Notes: generated by a model from the letters alone, not told the origin. A stretch of DNA of 64,000 nt from Flavobacteriaceae bacterium (GCA_031277535.1 JAITMD010000010.1:124001-188000); one strand, 5' to 3'. Positions 9,079 to 18,165 are shown, counted from the stretch's first letter. Made by a program: numbers and translations.

Positions 9079-10019
9079 AAGAACTACGTATCATATTCAT
9101 GGGAACACCTGACTTTGCAGTTGGAATTCTTGATGCGATGTACAAAAACAATTATAATGTAGTAGCTGTAATTACTGCTGCTGATAAACCAGCTGGACGA
9201 GGACAAAAAATAAAATACTCTGCTGTAAAAGAATATGCTTTAACACACAACCTTCCATTATTACAACCAACAAATCTAAAAGATCCTATATTTTTAGAAG
9301 AATTAGCTTCTTATGATGCAAATTTACAAGTTGTTGTTGCATTCAGAATGTTACCAGAAACAGTATGGAAAATGCCTGCTTTAGGAACCTTTAATTTACA
9401 TGCATCCTTACTCCCTGACTATAGAGGAGCAGCTCCTATCAATTGGGCTATTATGAATGGTGAAACTAAAACAGGTGTTACGACTTTTTTTATCGATGAA
9501 AAAATCGATACAGGTGCTATTATCCTAAAAGAAGAAACATTAATTGATCCAAATGAAAATGTAGGACAACTCCACGACAGACTAATGGAATTAGGAGCTC
9601 AAACTGTTTTAAAAACACTGGATTTAATTGCACAAGGAAAGGTTAATACTATAACACAACCAAACGAAGACACAAAAACAGCTTACAAATTAAATAAAGA
9701 TAATTGTAAAATAGACTTTTCTAAAACAGCTCAAGAAATACATAATCATATTCGTGGATTAAGCCCTTACCCTGCAGCTTGGTGTACATTACTAAATAAT
9801 GGGATAGAAAATAATATTAAAATATATGACTGTAACTATACACTTGATACTCATGACTTAAGTATAGGTGTAATTAGCATTGAACACAAAATGTTAAAAG
9901 TTGCTGTTAAAAATGGCTTTTTAATAATTAACTCACTGCAACTACCTGGAAAAAAACAAATGAATATCAAGGATTTACTAAATGGATATAGTTTTTCAAT
10001 AGATGCAAAACTAACATAA
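9075..10019 (+). CDS. fmt: Methionyl-tRNA formyltransferase
   Basis: This enzyme formylates the initiator Met-tRNA with 10-formyl-THF. The 314-residue protein has the N-terminal Rossmann-like start (RIIFMGTPDFAVGIL), the folate-site signature LHASLLPDYRGAAPINWA with its Asn/His pair, and the catalytic-region Asp in KIDTGAIIL; the C-terminal tRNA-binding OB domain begins near KLNKDNCKIDF. The start overlaps the recQ stop (ATGA), so they form an operon. Confidence 0.96.
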   Translation: MKELRIIFMGTPDFAVGILDAMYKNNYNVVAVITAADKPAGRGQKIKYSAVKEYALTHNLPLLQPTNLKDPIFLEELASYDANLQVVVAFRMLPETVWKMPALGTFNLHASLLPDYRGAAPINWAIMNGETKTGVTTFFIDEKIDTGAIILKEETLIDPNENVGQLHDRLMELGAQTVLKTLDLIAQGKVNTITQPNEDTKTAYKLNKDNCKIDFSKTAQEIHNHIRGLSPYPAAWCTLLNNGIENNIKIYDCNYTLDTHDLSIGVISIEHKMLKVAVKNGFLIINSLQLPGKKQMNIKDLLNGYSFSIDAKLT

Positions 10020-10114
10020 ACAACTACATAACAATAAGTTACAAAATAAAAAGATTTAATTCCTATTAAAAAACACAATTATTTGATTTTTAATGTTTTT
10101 ACTTACACAAACCC

Positions 10115-10144
10115 TTGTTTTATAACATATTTAGTTTAAATTTG
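10115..10144 (+). promoter_or_regulatory. Promoter of the HU gene
   Basis: TTG at 10115-10117, a 19-base spacer and TAAATTTG at 10137-10144 match the Bacteroidota sigma factor consensus (TTG-N19-TAnnTTTG) and lie 44 bases upstream of the HU start codon. Confidence 0.65.
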
Positions 10145-10187
10145 TAATAGTACGTTAATTAAATTAACCATTAAAAAAAAATTAATT

Positions 10188-10475
10188 ATGAACAAAACAG
10201 AATTAATCGACGCAATTGCGAAAGATGCAGAAATCAGTAAAGTTGCAGCTAAAAAAGCTTTAGAATCATTTTTAGCAAATGTTGAAAAAACTTTAGCAAA
10301 AGGAGATAAAATTTCTCTTATTGGTTTTGGTTCTTGGTCAGTATCAGATAGAGCTGCAAGAGAAGGAAGAAACCCTCAAACAGGAAAAACTATCAAAATT
10401 GCTGCTAAGAAAATGGTAAAATTCAAAGCTGGATCTGAATTAGATGCTGCTGTAAATACAAAAAAGAAAAAATAA
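10188..10475 (+). CDS. HU-family DNA-binding protein
   Basis: A 95-residue histone-like nucleoid protein. It starts MNKTELIDAIAKDAEISK and carries the DNA-binding beta-arm signature GFGSWSVSDRAAREGRNPQTG, read as consecutive short segments with the intercalating Pro in NPQTG. It has a basic tail (NTKKKK). It has its own good promoter and terminator, so it is probably an abundant monocistronic product. Confidence 0.95.
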   Translation: MNKTELIDAIAKDAEISKVAAKKALESFLANVEKTLAKGDKISLIGFGSWSVSDRAAREGRNPQTGKTIKIAAKKMVKFKAGSELDAAVNTKKKK

Positions 10476-10508
10476 TTCTATTATAAAATTAGTATAGAAT
10501 TTTAGAAT

Positions 10509-10540
10509 AAGCTCTACTTGTCAAAGTAGGGCTTTTTTTG
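10509..10540 (+). terminator. HU terminator
   Basis: The repeat AAGCTCTACTT / AAGTAGGGCTT (11 bp, one G-T pair) with a GTCA loop is followed by a T run. The next gene starts only 34 bases later, so its promoter must overlap the end of this terminator. Confidence 0.8.
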
Positions 10541-10573
10541 TACCTTGTAGTATCTAATACAACGTTACAAACT

Positions 10574-11149
10574 ATGTCTAAAAACAATAATACAATCAAG
10601 CTAACTACAGGGACATTTTTTGCTTCTCTTCCCAGTAGAATTACTGATGATTTACTTTTTTCAAGAACTGTATTATTACTTGTAGAACACAATGAAAATG
10701 AAACTTTAGGTTTTATTCTAAACAAACCTTCTCCGTTTATCCTAAATCAACTAATTAAAGAAACTTGTGCTTCTTTTACAGTGTATTATGGAGGGCCTGT
10801 TGAACAGGATAATTTATTCTGTATTCACCAACGCCCAGACCTTATACCAGACAGTAAATACATAGAAGATGGTCTTTATTGGGGAGGGGACTTTGAAACT
10901 ATCTTTGATCTAATAAATAGAAATGAAATTAACAAAAATGATATTCGCTTCTTTTTAGGATATGCTGGTTGGGGAGCCAATCAATTATTAGAAGAATTTT
11001 CGAACTTATTTTGGAAGAAAATTAAATCTATTCCGCCTGATGAATTATTTAAACTATCATCTGATGCTTCTTGGAAGAATAGCATTGAAGAATTAGGGGA
11101 AAATTATAGATTATACAGCAATGCTCCATTAGATCCAACTTTCAATTAA
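10574..11149 (+). CDS. YqgE/AlgH family protein
   Basis: A 191-residue cytosolic protein of the YqgE/AlgH family: the strand pair after GTFFASLPS, then TVLLLVEHNENETLGFILNK, the YYGGPVEQDNLF signature and GYAGWGANQL are all present. The biochemical role of the family is not settled. The ATG at 10574 is used because earlier codons lie in the HU terminator. The 3' end overlaps the convergent aminotransferase gene by 4 bases. Confidence 0.9.
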   Translation: MSKNNNTIKLTTGTFFASLPSRITDDLLFSRTVLLLVEHNENETLGFILNKPSPFILNQLIKETCASFTVYYGGPVEQDNLFCIHQRPDLIPDSKYIEDGLYWGGDFETIFDLINRNEINKNDIRFFLGYAGWGANQLLEEFSNLFWKKIKSIPPDELFKLSSDASWKNSIEELGENYRLYSNAPLDPTFN

Positions 11150-11988
11150 GAAAGTCGGATCTTAGCATTCAATTTAGCCACTAAATCTGTTGCTAAATTA
11201 TTTACATATGTTTTTTTTCGATACTTCGTAATAGGTTGTATGCCAACAATTACGTTTGTGATAAACATTTCATCTGCTTTTTGCAATTCAAAAGGTGATA
11301 CCACTCCTTCTTCGAAAGAATATTCAGGATGTTTTTGAAGTAACTCTATTATTTGTTTGCGCATTATCCCTTTCATACATCCATCAGCTAATGAAGGTGT
11401 TTTTACTACTTTATCTTTTACAACAAACAAATTTCCATTCAAAGCTTCTACTACATTTTTTGCATCATTTAAAAGTAAACAGTTTTGATAACTATTTTCT
11501 TCTGCAAAAATACTTCCTGTAATATTTACTAATCTATTGGTTGTTTTTAATGTTGATAACAAATGAGCAGTTACATAGAAATCCTTATATAGTTCAATTT
11601 CATAATCCTTATTCGAAATTTGATACACTTCATCTTGTAGAGGCTCACAAGTAACAATATAAGCAATATTTCTATCGTTAGGCAAATACTTTCCTTGTCC
11701 TTGACGATATACTGTAAAACGCACTCTAATTGCGTTACCTTTTTCTTCTACACTATCAACTGTTTTTAAGATTTCATCTTGGAAAAATTCCATTGTAAAA
11801 TCTATAGGGATTTCCATTCGCAAAATTCTCATGGAAGACATTAATCTAAAATAATGATCTTCTAAAAATAAAACCTTACCATCAAGTACTTTAATTGTCT
11901 CGAAAAGAGCATCTCCATATAAAAATCCTCTGTTTTTTTCTATATCTATGTTAGTATTAGATACAATAATGCCGTTAACATTAATCAT
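11146..11988 (-). CDS. Class IV PLP-dependent aminotransferase (4-amino-4-deoxychorismate lyase-like)
   Basis: A 280-residue fold-type IV PLP enzyme of the IlvE/PabC superfamily. The N-terminus carries GFLYGDALFETIKV, and the PLP lysine is probably the one in STLKTTNRLVN, whose context resembles aminodeoxychorismate lyase (PabC) more than branched-chain aminotransferases. The C-terminal FITNVIVGIQPI matches the cofactor-phosphate region. PabC would form p-aminobenzoate for folate; D-amino-acid or branched-chain transamination cannot be excluded. The START-like gene lies upstream on the same strand. Confidence 0.85.
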   Translation of the reverse strand: MINVNGIIVSNTNIDIEKNRGFLYGDALFETIKVLDGKVLFLEDHYFRLMSSMRILRMEIPIDFTMEFFQDEILKTVDSVEEKGNAIRVRFTVYRQGQGKYLPNDRNIAYIVTCEPLQDEVYQISNKDYEIELYKDFYVTAHLLSTLKTTNRLVNITGSIFAEENSYQNCLLLNDAKNVVEALNGNLFVVKDKVVKTPSLADGCMKGIMRKQIIELLQKHPEYSFEEGVVSPFELQKADEMFITNVIVGIQPITKYRKKTYVNNLATDLVAKLNAKIRLS

Positions 11989-12049
11989 ATATTTAAAATT
12001 CTGATTACTATTAACGGCAAATATAAGTTTAATTCTCTTTATAACGTAA

Positions 12050-12436
12050 TTAGGCAGAACCTAAAACTTGTTTCAAATCCATAATCTGATTTTCCCACAA
12101 TTGTTTCGATTCAGAAACTTCATCTGGATAAGCAAAATCAACTACTGTAACAATAACATCTTTCGTTAATTCGTCTTTATGTATTTTAATTTCAAAATAA
12201 TAATCAGTGTCTTCATCTTCTTCATCCAACCATCTGTATTTAATACGTTCATCCACTTTACGTGTTACAACACGAGCCTTTTCTTGTGAATCTCCCCAAA
12301 TAAATGAATAAACCTCTCCTCTTGAATTTACATTATCAGCAAACCACTCACTTAATCCTGAAGGATCAGATACATATTGATATAACAACTGAGGTGACGA
12401 ATTAATCAAAAACTCCAATTCGTATTTTTCCTTCAT
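12050..12436 (-). CDS. START-like (AHSA1/SRPBCC) domain protein
   Basis: A 128-residue helix-grip protein: YELEFLINSSPQLLYQYVSDP, LSEWFADNV and a C-terminal amphipathic helix (WENQIMDLKQVLG) outline the SRPBCC fold. A ligand or partner is not evident. It is on the same strand as the aminotransferase, 61 bases upstream of it. It lies divergent to tRNA-Met. Confidence 0.8.
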   Translation of the reverse strand: MKEKYELEFLINSSPQLLYQYVSDPSGLSEWFADNVNSRGEVYSFIWGDSQEKARVVTRKVDERIKYRWLDEEDEDTDYYFEIKIHKDELTKDVIVTVVDFAYPDEVSESKQLWENQIMDLKQVLGSA

Positions 12437-12513
12437 AGCTTTTATTTGTTAAATTATTTTTTCGAATATAATCATATTTACGAAATAAAAAAATATTTTT
12501 TTAGCAGAAATAC

Positions 12514-12545
12514 TTTTGGAAGTTTGAAAAAGTATCCTATCTTTG
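12514..12545 (+). promoter_or_regulatory. Promoter of tRNA-Met
   Basis: TTTTG at 12514-12518, a 19-base spacer and TATCTTTG at 12538-12545 form an almost ideal Bacteroidota promoter, ending 34 bases before the tRNA. Confidence 0.7.
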
Positions 12546-12579
12546 CACCCGCATTACAGAAGTAATGTAGCCCAAGAAT

Positions 12580-12653
12580 GGCGAGGTAGCTCAGTCGGTT
12601 AGAGCGCAGGATTCATAACCCTGAGGTCACGGGTTCAACTCCCGTCTTCGCTA
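12580..12653 (+). tRNA. tRNA-Met (CAT), elongator type
   Basis: The cloverleaf folds by eye: acceptor stem GGCGAGG/CTTCGCT with two G-U pairs, D-loop AGTCGGTTA, anticodon loop TTCATAA giving CAT, and T-arm GGGTTCAACTCCC. The first acceptor pair is G-U, not the C-A mismatch of the initiator, so this is elongator Met; a lysidine-modified tRNA-Ile2 is a less likely alternative. The CCA end is not encoded. Confidence 0.95.
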
Positions 12654-12657
12654 CTAC

Positions 12658-12697
12658 ACAGGATATATCGAGAAAATTCTCATATATCCTGTTTTTA
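12658..12697 (+). terminator. tRNA-Met terminator
   Basis: A hairpin ACAGGATATAT...ATATATCCTGT, extended by an AGAA/TTCT inner stem with a one-base bulge, is followed by TTTTT immediately after the tRNA. Confidence 0.75.
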
Positions 12698-13000
12698 TTT
12701 TCAGCCAATTCATTGTTATTCTGAAAGATTCGCTTCACTAAAGTCTTAATTCGCGTGGTTCGATAAATTTCTTTTCTAATCTATTATGTCAAAACTTCTT
12801 GGTTCTTAAAAAAATAGCTAATTCTTGTATATTTAATTTTAAACATATTGTATGGTTTTCATCATTATCCCAATCTTCAATAATTATATACATTAATCAA
12901 ATACCCATATAGTAAATCCTTTATATATTCAAATAATTTAATTAATATGTTTTTTTCAGGCATAGTTAATGTGGCAGTAATAGCATCACAAACTATTATC
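12698..13000. other. Gene-free stretch after tRNA-Met
   Basis: I see no coding frame, RNA or repeat with support here. It probably contains the promoter of the small membrane protein that follows. Confidence 0.5.
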
Positions 13001-13273
13001 ATGAAAAAACTATTCGCTACCATTCTACACACCAATCCACAAAATTCAAACACATTAGATTTAATACTAAATATAGATACATTAAGAAGTATAGTCAATT
13101 ATTCATTCTTACTTGTTTTTATCATTATTACAGTAGTAATTTATAAAAACACTCATTATCAAAAAGAAACACTGCTATATACCTTAAATAAGCATAAATG
13201 GCTTTTTACTACCATTACTTCGGTCTATATACTCTTCTTTTCATTCATTCATCTTTTAAGTAATTTAAACTAA
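13001..13273 (+). CDS. Small hypothetical membrane protein
   Basis: A 90-residue frame starting MKKLFATIL at 13001; an upstream ATG at 12947 in the same frame is possible. Two hydrophobic segments (about residues 35-50, SFLLVFIIITVVIY, and 68-85, FTTITSVYILFFSF) are separated by a basic loop (NTHYQKETLLYTLNKHKW), so a two-helix inner-membrane protein is expected. I do not recognise a family. Isolation from other genes keeps confidence moderate. Confidence 0.5.
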   Translation: MKKLFATILHTNPQNSNTLDLILNIDTLRSIVNYSFLLVFIIITVVIYKNTHYQKETLLYTLNKHKWLFTTITSVYILFFSFIHLLSNLN

Positions 13274-13402
13274 AAATATCCTGATATAAGCTTAACTCTT
13301 AAATAAAACAATCACTAATAAGCCCCCTAACAAAGACTTCTTTATCAATATTGTGGATTTCTACAATTTCCAGTATTTTTATCATCAAATTACAAATTTG
13401 CT

Positions 13403-14041
13403 ATGAAAAGATTATTTACACTTCTTTTATTAATAGGTTGTTTACAAGTCACCTACTCTCAAAATATCTATAAAAAACTATCACCTAATCAAGCTGATTA
13501 TAAAAATATAATTGATGAATTAGGAAATCCATTAGCAGGAAAACCTATTCAAATCATTCACTTTATGGGGTCTCAAACAGGAAGTTATATCTGGTATTTG
13601 AATCATAAAAAAGCTACGAAACCAAGTTATATAACAGATAAACCTTTTGATTTAGTTTCTGGAATATATATAGAAGATCATGGTGGATTGCTTGATATAT
13701 TTAAATTTCAAGATTTTGCAAGTGAATTAGCTCAACCAGACTATTTACTAAATTATTGTATTGTCACACAAACAGATAAAAAAAGTCAACCTGAATTCTA
13801 CTTAACTTACTTTGAAAGTTCTGATGGTTTAGATGCTAAACCCTTAAAAGTAATTGTTTACTCAACGAAACCAAATACAACACAGTATCAGAAATCTAAA
13901 GTTACTGCATACATTCCTTATCAACAAGAAGATAAGTATCATCTGGTAGAAGATGATAATTTTAAAAAACTACCCGAAAAAGTACGCAAGCATGCTTTTG
14001 ATATTCTAAAAGAAATTAAACAGAAGAAAATACTTGATTGA
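13403..14041 (+). CDS. Hypothetical secreted protein
   Basis: A 212-residue protein with a clear signal peptide ending in TYSQ (cleavage after about residue 19). The mature part is soluble, mixed alpha/beta, with no cysteine pair or catalytic motif I recognise; KYHLVEDDNFKKLPEKVRKH near the end looks helical. It is probably periplasmic or exported. It has its own strong terminator behind it. Confidence 0.75.
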   Translation: MKRLFTLLLLIGCLQVTYSQNIYKKLSPNQADYKNIIDELGNPLAGKPIQIIHFMGSQTGSYIWYLNHKKATKPSYITDKPFDLVSGIYIEDHGGLLDIFKFQDFASELAQPDYLLNYCIVTQTDKKSQPEFYLTYFESSDGLDAKPLKVIVYSTKPNTTQYQKSKVTAYIPYQQEDKYHLVEDDNFKKLPEKVRKHAFDILKEIKQKKILD

Positions 14042-14042
14042 A

Positions 14043-14083
14043 AATAAGAGAGGAGATACTTAAATAGTATCTCCTCTCTTATT
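14043..14083. terminator. Bidirectional terminator
   Basis: A perfect 18-bp inverted repeat (14043-14060 and 14066-14083) with loop TAAAT lies between the convergent secreted-protein and DEAD-box-like genes, with T-rich sequence on both exits. Confidence 0.88.
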
Positions 14084-14092
14084 TTTAATTTT

Positions 14093-14731
14093 TTATTCTT
14101 CCTCTTCATCATCATAGAAATCATAAAACAAAACATCTTCAGTCATTGTTTTATCTACAAACATATCTAACTGTTCAACTTCTTCTGTAGCAAAATATAC
14201 ACGTTGTGTTTTTCCGATACTTTCAGACAATCTATACAGACGTGGTTCCAAGCGATTTCTTAACTGTTCATCAACATCATCAATTATATACATTTTTAAT
14301 TGATTTACATCAAATCCAGCACCACTAAACAATTCATTTAAACGATTGGCAGTTCCTATTAAAATGTCATTACCTAAAGATAATTGGTTTTTATCATCAT
14401 CTATATCAGCATGTTCATAAATAGGATATACACGTACTCCCATACCTCTACCATACTCTTGGAACAATTCAACTAACTCATCAATATCCTTACGACTTTT
14501 TACCACAATCAATACTTTTGTTGCAATATCTGTCTCAATCACTCGATCGATGCGTTGTAAAGCTGCTATAACCATTGCTGTAGTTTTTCCTTCTTCACTT
14601 GGCGCAAAAGTTACCACATCAACCCCACTTTTTATAATACCAAAAGTTCCTTTCTGTAAAGGTGTTGGTTCTTCTAATCCATTGCGTTGCAAATTACTTT
14701 GCAATAATGTATTTATTTTTTTTAACTTCAT
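14093..14731 (-). CDS. Single-domain DEAD-box helicase relative (degenerate)
   Basis: This 212-residue protein corresponds to only the first RecA-like domain of DEAD-box RNA helicases. A Q-motif-like PTPLQ (22-26), a degenerate Walker A APSEEGKT (43-50, normally AxxGxGKT), GTANRL (126-131, motif Ib TPGRL) and IIDDVDE (149-155, motif II DEAD) are in the right order; a SAT-like FATEE follows. The second helicase domain is absent and an acidic tail (YDDEEEE) ends the protein. The altered Walker A and lost domain argue against ATP-driven unwinding; a binding or regulatory role is an inference. It starts 3 bases after the NtrC-like gene, so both are probably one transcript. Confidence 0.8.
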   Translation of the reverse strand: MKLKKINTLLQSNLQRNGLEEPTPLQKGTFGIIKSGVDVVTFAPSEEGKTTAMVIAALQRIDRVIETDIATKVLIVVKSRKDIDELVELFQEYGRGMGVRVYPIYEHADIDDDKNQLSLGNDILIGTANRLNELFSGAGFDVNQLKMYIIDDVDEQLRNRLEPRLYRLSESIGKTQRVYFATEEVEQLDMFVDKTMTEDVLFYDFYDDEEEE

Positions 14732-14734
14732 ATT

Positions 14735-15907
14735 TTATTTATTCGCAAACAACTCTACGTCTTGCTTCGAAATTTCTTTACCTCCTAATATTATTAAACG
14801 TTCAATAACGTTTCTCAGCTCTCTAATGTTTCCTGTCCAATCATAAGCTTGAAGCAATTCTATAGCCTCTTTAGAAAAAGTTTTGGGAGTAGCTCCTTGT
14901 TCTTTTCCTATTTGTTTTAAAAAATGCTCTATCAAAAGAGGAATATCATTTCTTCTATTATTCAACGAAGGCACCTCAATTAATATTACAGCCAAACGAT
15001 GATATAAATCTTCTCTAAAACGTCCTTCAGCAATTTCTTTTCTCAAATCTTTATTTGTTGCTGCAAGTACTCTTACATCAACTTTTAAATCTTTATCTGC
15101 TCCAACTCTCGTTATCACATTTTCTTGTAATGCTCTTAAAACTTTTGCCTGAGCAGACAAACTCATATCACCTATCTCATCCAAAAAAATAGTACCATTG
15201 TTTGCTTGTTCAAATTTTCCTGGTCTATCTTTCACTGCAGATGTAAATGCTCCTTTTACGTGCCCGAATAATTCACTCTCAATCAATTCTGCAGGTATAG
15301 CTGCACAATTTACTTCCACTAAAGGAAAATTTGCTCTATTACTCTGTTGATGCAATTGATGAGCAACTAATTCTTTTCCTGTACCATTAGGTCCTGTAAT
15401 CAAAACACGAGCTTCAGTAGGAGCCACCTTCTCTATCATTTCAAGAATTCGCTTAATAGGATCACTCTCACCTATTATCTCATATTTCTTAGAAACCTTT
15501 TTCTTCAAGATTGTGTTTTCTACAACTAATTTACCTGAATCTAATGCATTTCTTACGGTTGTCAACAATCGATTTAAATCTGGCGGCTTAGAAATATAAT
15601 CAAATGCTCCTAAACGCATGGTATTAACAGCTGTTTCCAAGTCTCCATGACCAGAGATCATAACAAAAACTGTTTGAGGTTTTATTTTTTTTGCTTCTAC
15701 CAATAATTCCTCACCACTCATCTTTGGCATTTTGATGTCACTAATTACCAAATCGTAATCTTCACTTTTAATCTTTGTCAATCCATCTTCACCATCTACT
15801 GCCCCATCAACAATATAATCTGATGACTCTTCCTCTAATATTTTTGTTAAGACTCTTCTAATAGAATCCTCATCCTCTACAATTAATATTCGTGAACTTT
15901 TATTCAT
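14735..15907 (-). CDS. NtrC-like sigma-54 response regulator lacking a DNA-binding domain
   Basis: The 390-residue protein has a receiver domain with phospho-acceptor Asp57 (LVISDIKMP) and an AAA+ domain with Walker A GPNGTGKE (172-179), ELFGHVKGAFTSA (loop 219-224) and GTIFLDEIGDM (Walker B). It ends about 40 residues after the WTGNIRELRNV motif, so the usual C-terminal Fis-type helix-turn-helix is missing. The sigma-54-contact loop reads GAFTSA and not GAFTGA. It presumably works from solution with RpoN or through a partner. A cognate sensor kinase is not in the neighbourhood. Confidence 0.93.
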   Translation of the reverse strand: MNKSSRILIVEDEDSIRRVLTKILEEESSDYIVDGAVDGEDGLTKIKSEDYDLVISDIKMPKMSGEELLVEAKKIKPQTVFVMISGHGDLETAVNTMRLGAFDYISKPPDLNRLLTTVRNALDSGKLVVENTILKKKVSKKYEIIGESDPIKRILEMIEKVAPTEARVLITGPNGTGKELVAHQLHQQSNRANFPLVEVNCAAIPAELIESELFGHVKGAFTSAVKDRPGKFEQANNGTIFLDEIGDMSLSAQAKVLRALQENVITRVGADKDLKVDVRVLAATNKDLRKEIAEGRFREDLYHRLAVILIEVPSLNNRRNDIPLLIEHFLKQIGKEQGATPKTFSKEAIELLQAYDWTGNIRELRNVIERLIILGGKEISKQDVELFANK

Positions 15908-15934
15908 AACTTTTTTAGATTAGGTCGATAGTTT

Positions 15935-17245
15935 TTAATACTTAAGCCATTTATACAATTCTTTCCAACTTGGGCGTTTTCCATACATCAATATACCTAT
16001 GCGATAAATCTTTGCTGCTAACCACACAACTCCCATAAAGCTTCCAAACAATATAACCAATGATACTATAATTTCCCACAATGGAACGCCAAACGGAATA
16101 CGCATTAGCATTACAATTGGAGAAGTAAATGGAATCATTGAAAATACAGTAGCAACGGTACCATGTGGATCATGCATAACAGTAAAGAAACCAATGTAAA
16201 CTCCCAACATTAAAGGTAATAAAATTGGCAACAAAAACTGCTGTGTATCTGTTTCATTATCTACTGCAGCTCCAATAGCAGCATATAATGAGCTATATAA
16301 GAAATATCCTCCTATAAAAAACAACAAGAAAAAGAAAAATAATGAAAAAAGAGGTAAAGCCAATATCTCCGAAATATACTGTTGCGCATTCTGCATTACA
16401 GTAGGAGATAGAGCATCTCCTGCTTGTGGAATTGGGTTATTGGCAATAGCAGCTGTAGAATCTACTCCAAACAATAAATTAACTCCAATAAATAAAACAC
16501 CTCCTACAACACCCCAAATCAAAAACTGTAATAACCCAGCCATAGAAGTACCTATTATTTTCCCCATCATTAGCTGAAAAGGTTTCACAGATGAAATAAT
16601 AACTTCAATGATACGATTTGTTTTTTCTTCTATTACAGAGCGCATTACCATATTTCCATAAATAATAATGAACATCATAATAAAATAACCAAACATCCCT
16701 CCAATAAATATTTTGATTTCATTTAACCCCTTCACTGTTGTTTCTCCTGTTGCTTTTGTCAAATTCAAATTCACAGAAGACTTTGCTTCATCAATTACAG
16801 CAACATCAATCCCTTTATTCTGCAAATTAATATGTGTAATCTTATCTTCAATTAATAGCTCCACCTTATTGATAAAACTCATACTTGGGCTATCTTCTGA
16901 GATATACACAATATTCTTCTCATATTTGCTAATTGTATCTGCTTTTGGAATGTATAACACTCCTTCATATTTTTCAGCTACAACGCTATCTTTAAGTGTT
17001 TCAATACTTACTGTTGATCGATCTAAATAATCATAAGCCTCATTACTTTCAAATTGTTTGTAAAACAAACCACTTTCATCATGAATAGCAATTTTCTTTT
17101 GATCCGAGCGCATCGAACTCAAATAACCAACTACAAATGCTAATGCTACAAAAAGTAAAGGGCTCACAAAAGTCATTACAATAAATGACTTATTGCGAAC
17201 TTTCGATATAAACTCTCTCTTAATTATTAAAGATAATATACTCAT
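15935..17245 (-). CDS. ABC-2 type transporter permease (NatB-like)
   Basis: A 436-residue inner-membrane permease: one N-terminal helix (FVSPLLFVALAFVVGYL), a large extracytoplasmic domain (about residues 45-175), then five hydrophobic segments (for example GYFIMMFIIIYGNMVMR and FFFFLLFFIGGYFL). This layout matches the ABC-2_transporter family of NatB/YhaP proteins. The start overlaps the ATPase stop by one base, so the two form an exporter, possibly for Na+, a drug or a lipid; the substrate is not evident. Confidence 0.88.
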   Translation of the reverse strand: MSILSLIIKREFISKVRNKSFIVMTFVSPLLFVALAFVVGYLSSMRSDQKKIAIHDESGLFYKQFESNEAYDYLDRSTVSIETLKDSVVAEKYEGVLYIPKADTISKYEKNIVYISEDSPSMSFINKVELLIEDKITHINLQNKGIDVAVIDEAKSSVNLNLTKATGETTVKGLNEIKIFIGGMFGYFIMMFIIIYGNMVMRSVIEEKTNRIIEVIISSVKPFQLMMGKIIGTSMAGLLQFLIWGVVGGVLFIGVNLLFGVDSTAAIANNPIPQAGDALSPTVMQNAQQYISEILALPLFSLFFFFLLFFIGGYFLYSSLYAAIGAAVDNETDTQQFLLPILLPLMLGVYIGFFTVMHDPHGTVATVFSMIPFTSPIVMLMRIPFGVPLWEIIVSLVILFGSFMGVVWLAAKIYRIGILMYGKRPSWKELYKWLKY

Positions 17246-18165
17246 TATTTATTTACTGTTTGAATGAAAATATCGTTTACTGTTGGAAGTTTCTCTACAA
17301 AATGTGTTACTTGTCCATACTGCGTTAAAATATGTAACAACTCATTAGGTGTAGATTGAGCTAAATCAACTTCTAACTGCAATTCATTATTTAAAGATTT
17401 AAAATTAGTGTGTTGCATTGTAAAATTCATTGACATTGCAGCTAACAAACGTTGTACATCATCAGTCAAGATTCCCACTTGATATAAATTTGTACGATGC
17501 TCTCTTTTAACATCAACTAACTTTCCTTCAATTAATTTATTAGATTTATTAATCAAAGCAATATAATCACACATTTCTTCTACACTCTCCATGCGGTGTG
17601 TAGAGAAAATAATTGTACTCCCTTTTTCTTTTAATTCAAGAATTTCATCTTTAATTATATTAGCATTAACTGGATCAAAACCAGAAAAAGGTTCGTCTAA
17701 AATTAATAATTTCGGGCTGTGCAAAACAGTTACTACAAACTGTATTTTCTGAGCCATTCCTTTAGATAACTCTTGAATCTTTTTATTCCACCAACCTTTT
17801 ATATCTAATTTATCAAACCAATAATCCAATTGAGCTTTAGCTTCTGCTTTAGACAGTCCTTTCAACTGCGCTAAATACATCGCTTGTTCACCAACTTTCA
17901 TTGTTTTGTACAATCCTCTTTCCTCTGGCATATAACCAATATCTTTAATATGATGCGGATTTAAAGGAGTTCCGTCCAAGATAATTTGTCCTGAGTCTGG
18001 ATATGTTATTTGATTAATAATACGAATCAAAGAGGTTTTACCGGCTCCATTAGGTCCAAGTAAACCATAGATAGTACCTTTAGGTACTGTAAGAGAAACG
18101 TGATTTAAAGCTGTTTTATCAGCATACTTTTTTACAACGTCTTTAACTTCTAATATAGGTTGCAT
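17245..18165 (-). CDS. ABC transporter ATP-binding protein (NatA-like)
   Basis: A 306-residue ATPase with Walker A GPNGAGKTS, a signature LSKGMAQK (the LSGGQ position), Walker B LLILDEPFSGFDP and switch His in STHRM. The extra C-terminal 80 residues are those of NatA/YhaQ-type ATPases (DUF4162-like). It precedes and overlaps the permease gene by one base, so they are translated together. Confidence 0.93.
   Translation of the reverse strand: MQPILEVKDVVKKYADKTALNHVSLTVPKGTIYGLLGPNGAGKTSLIRIINQITYPDSGQIILDGTPLNPHHIKDIGYMPEERGLYKTMKVGEQAMYLAQLKGLSKAEAKAQLDYWFDKLDIKGWWNKKIQELSKGMAQKIQFVVTVLHSPKLLILDEPFSGFDPVNANIIKDEILELKEKGSTIIFSTHRMESVEEMCDYIALINKSNKLIEGKLVDVKREHRTNLYQVGILTDDVQRLLAAMSMNFTMQHTNFKSLNNELQLEVDLAQSTPNELLHILTQYGQVTHFVEKLPTVNDIFIQTVNK

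Noticed and set aside
12580..12653. Initiator tRNA-fMet
   Set aside because: The first acceptor pair is G-U, and initiators have a C-A mismatch there, so elongator Met is preferred.
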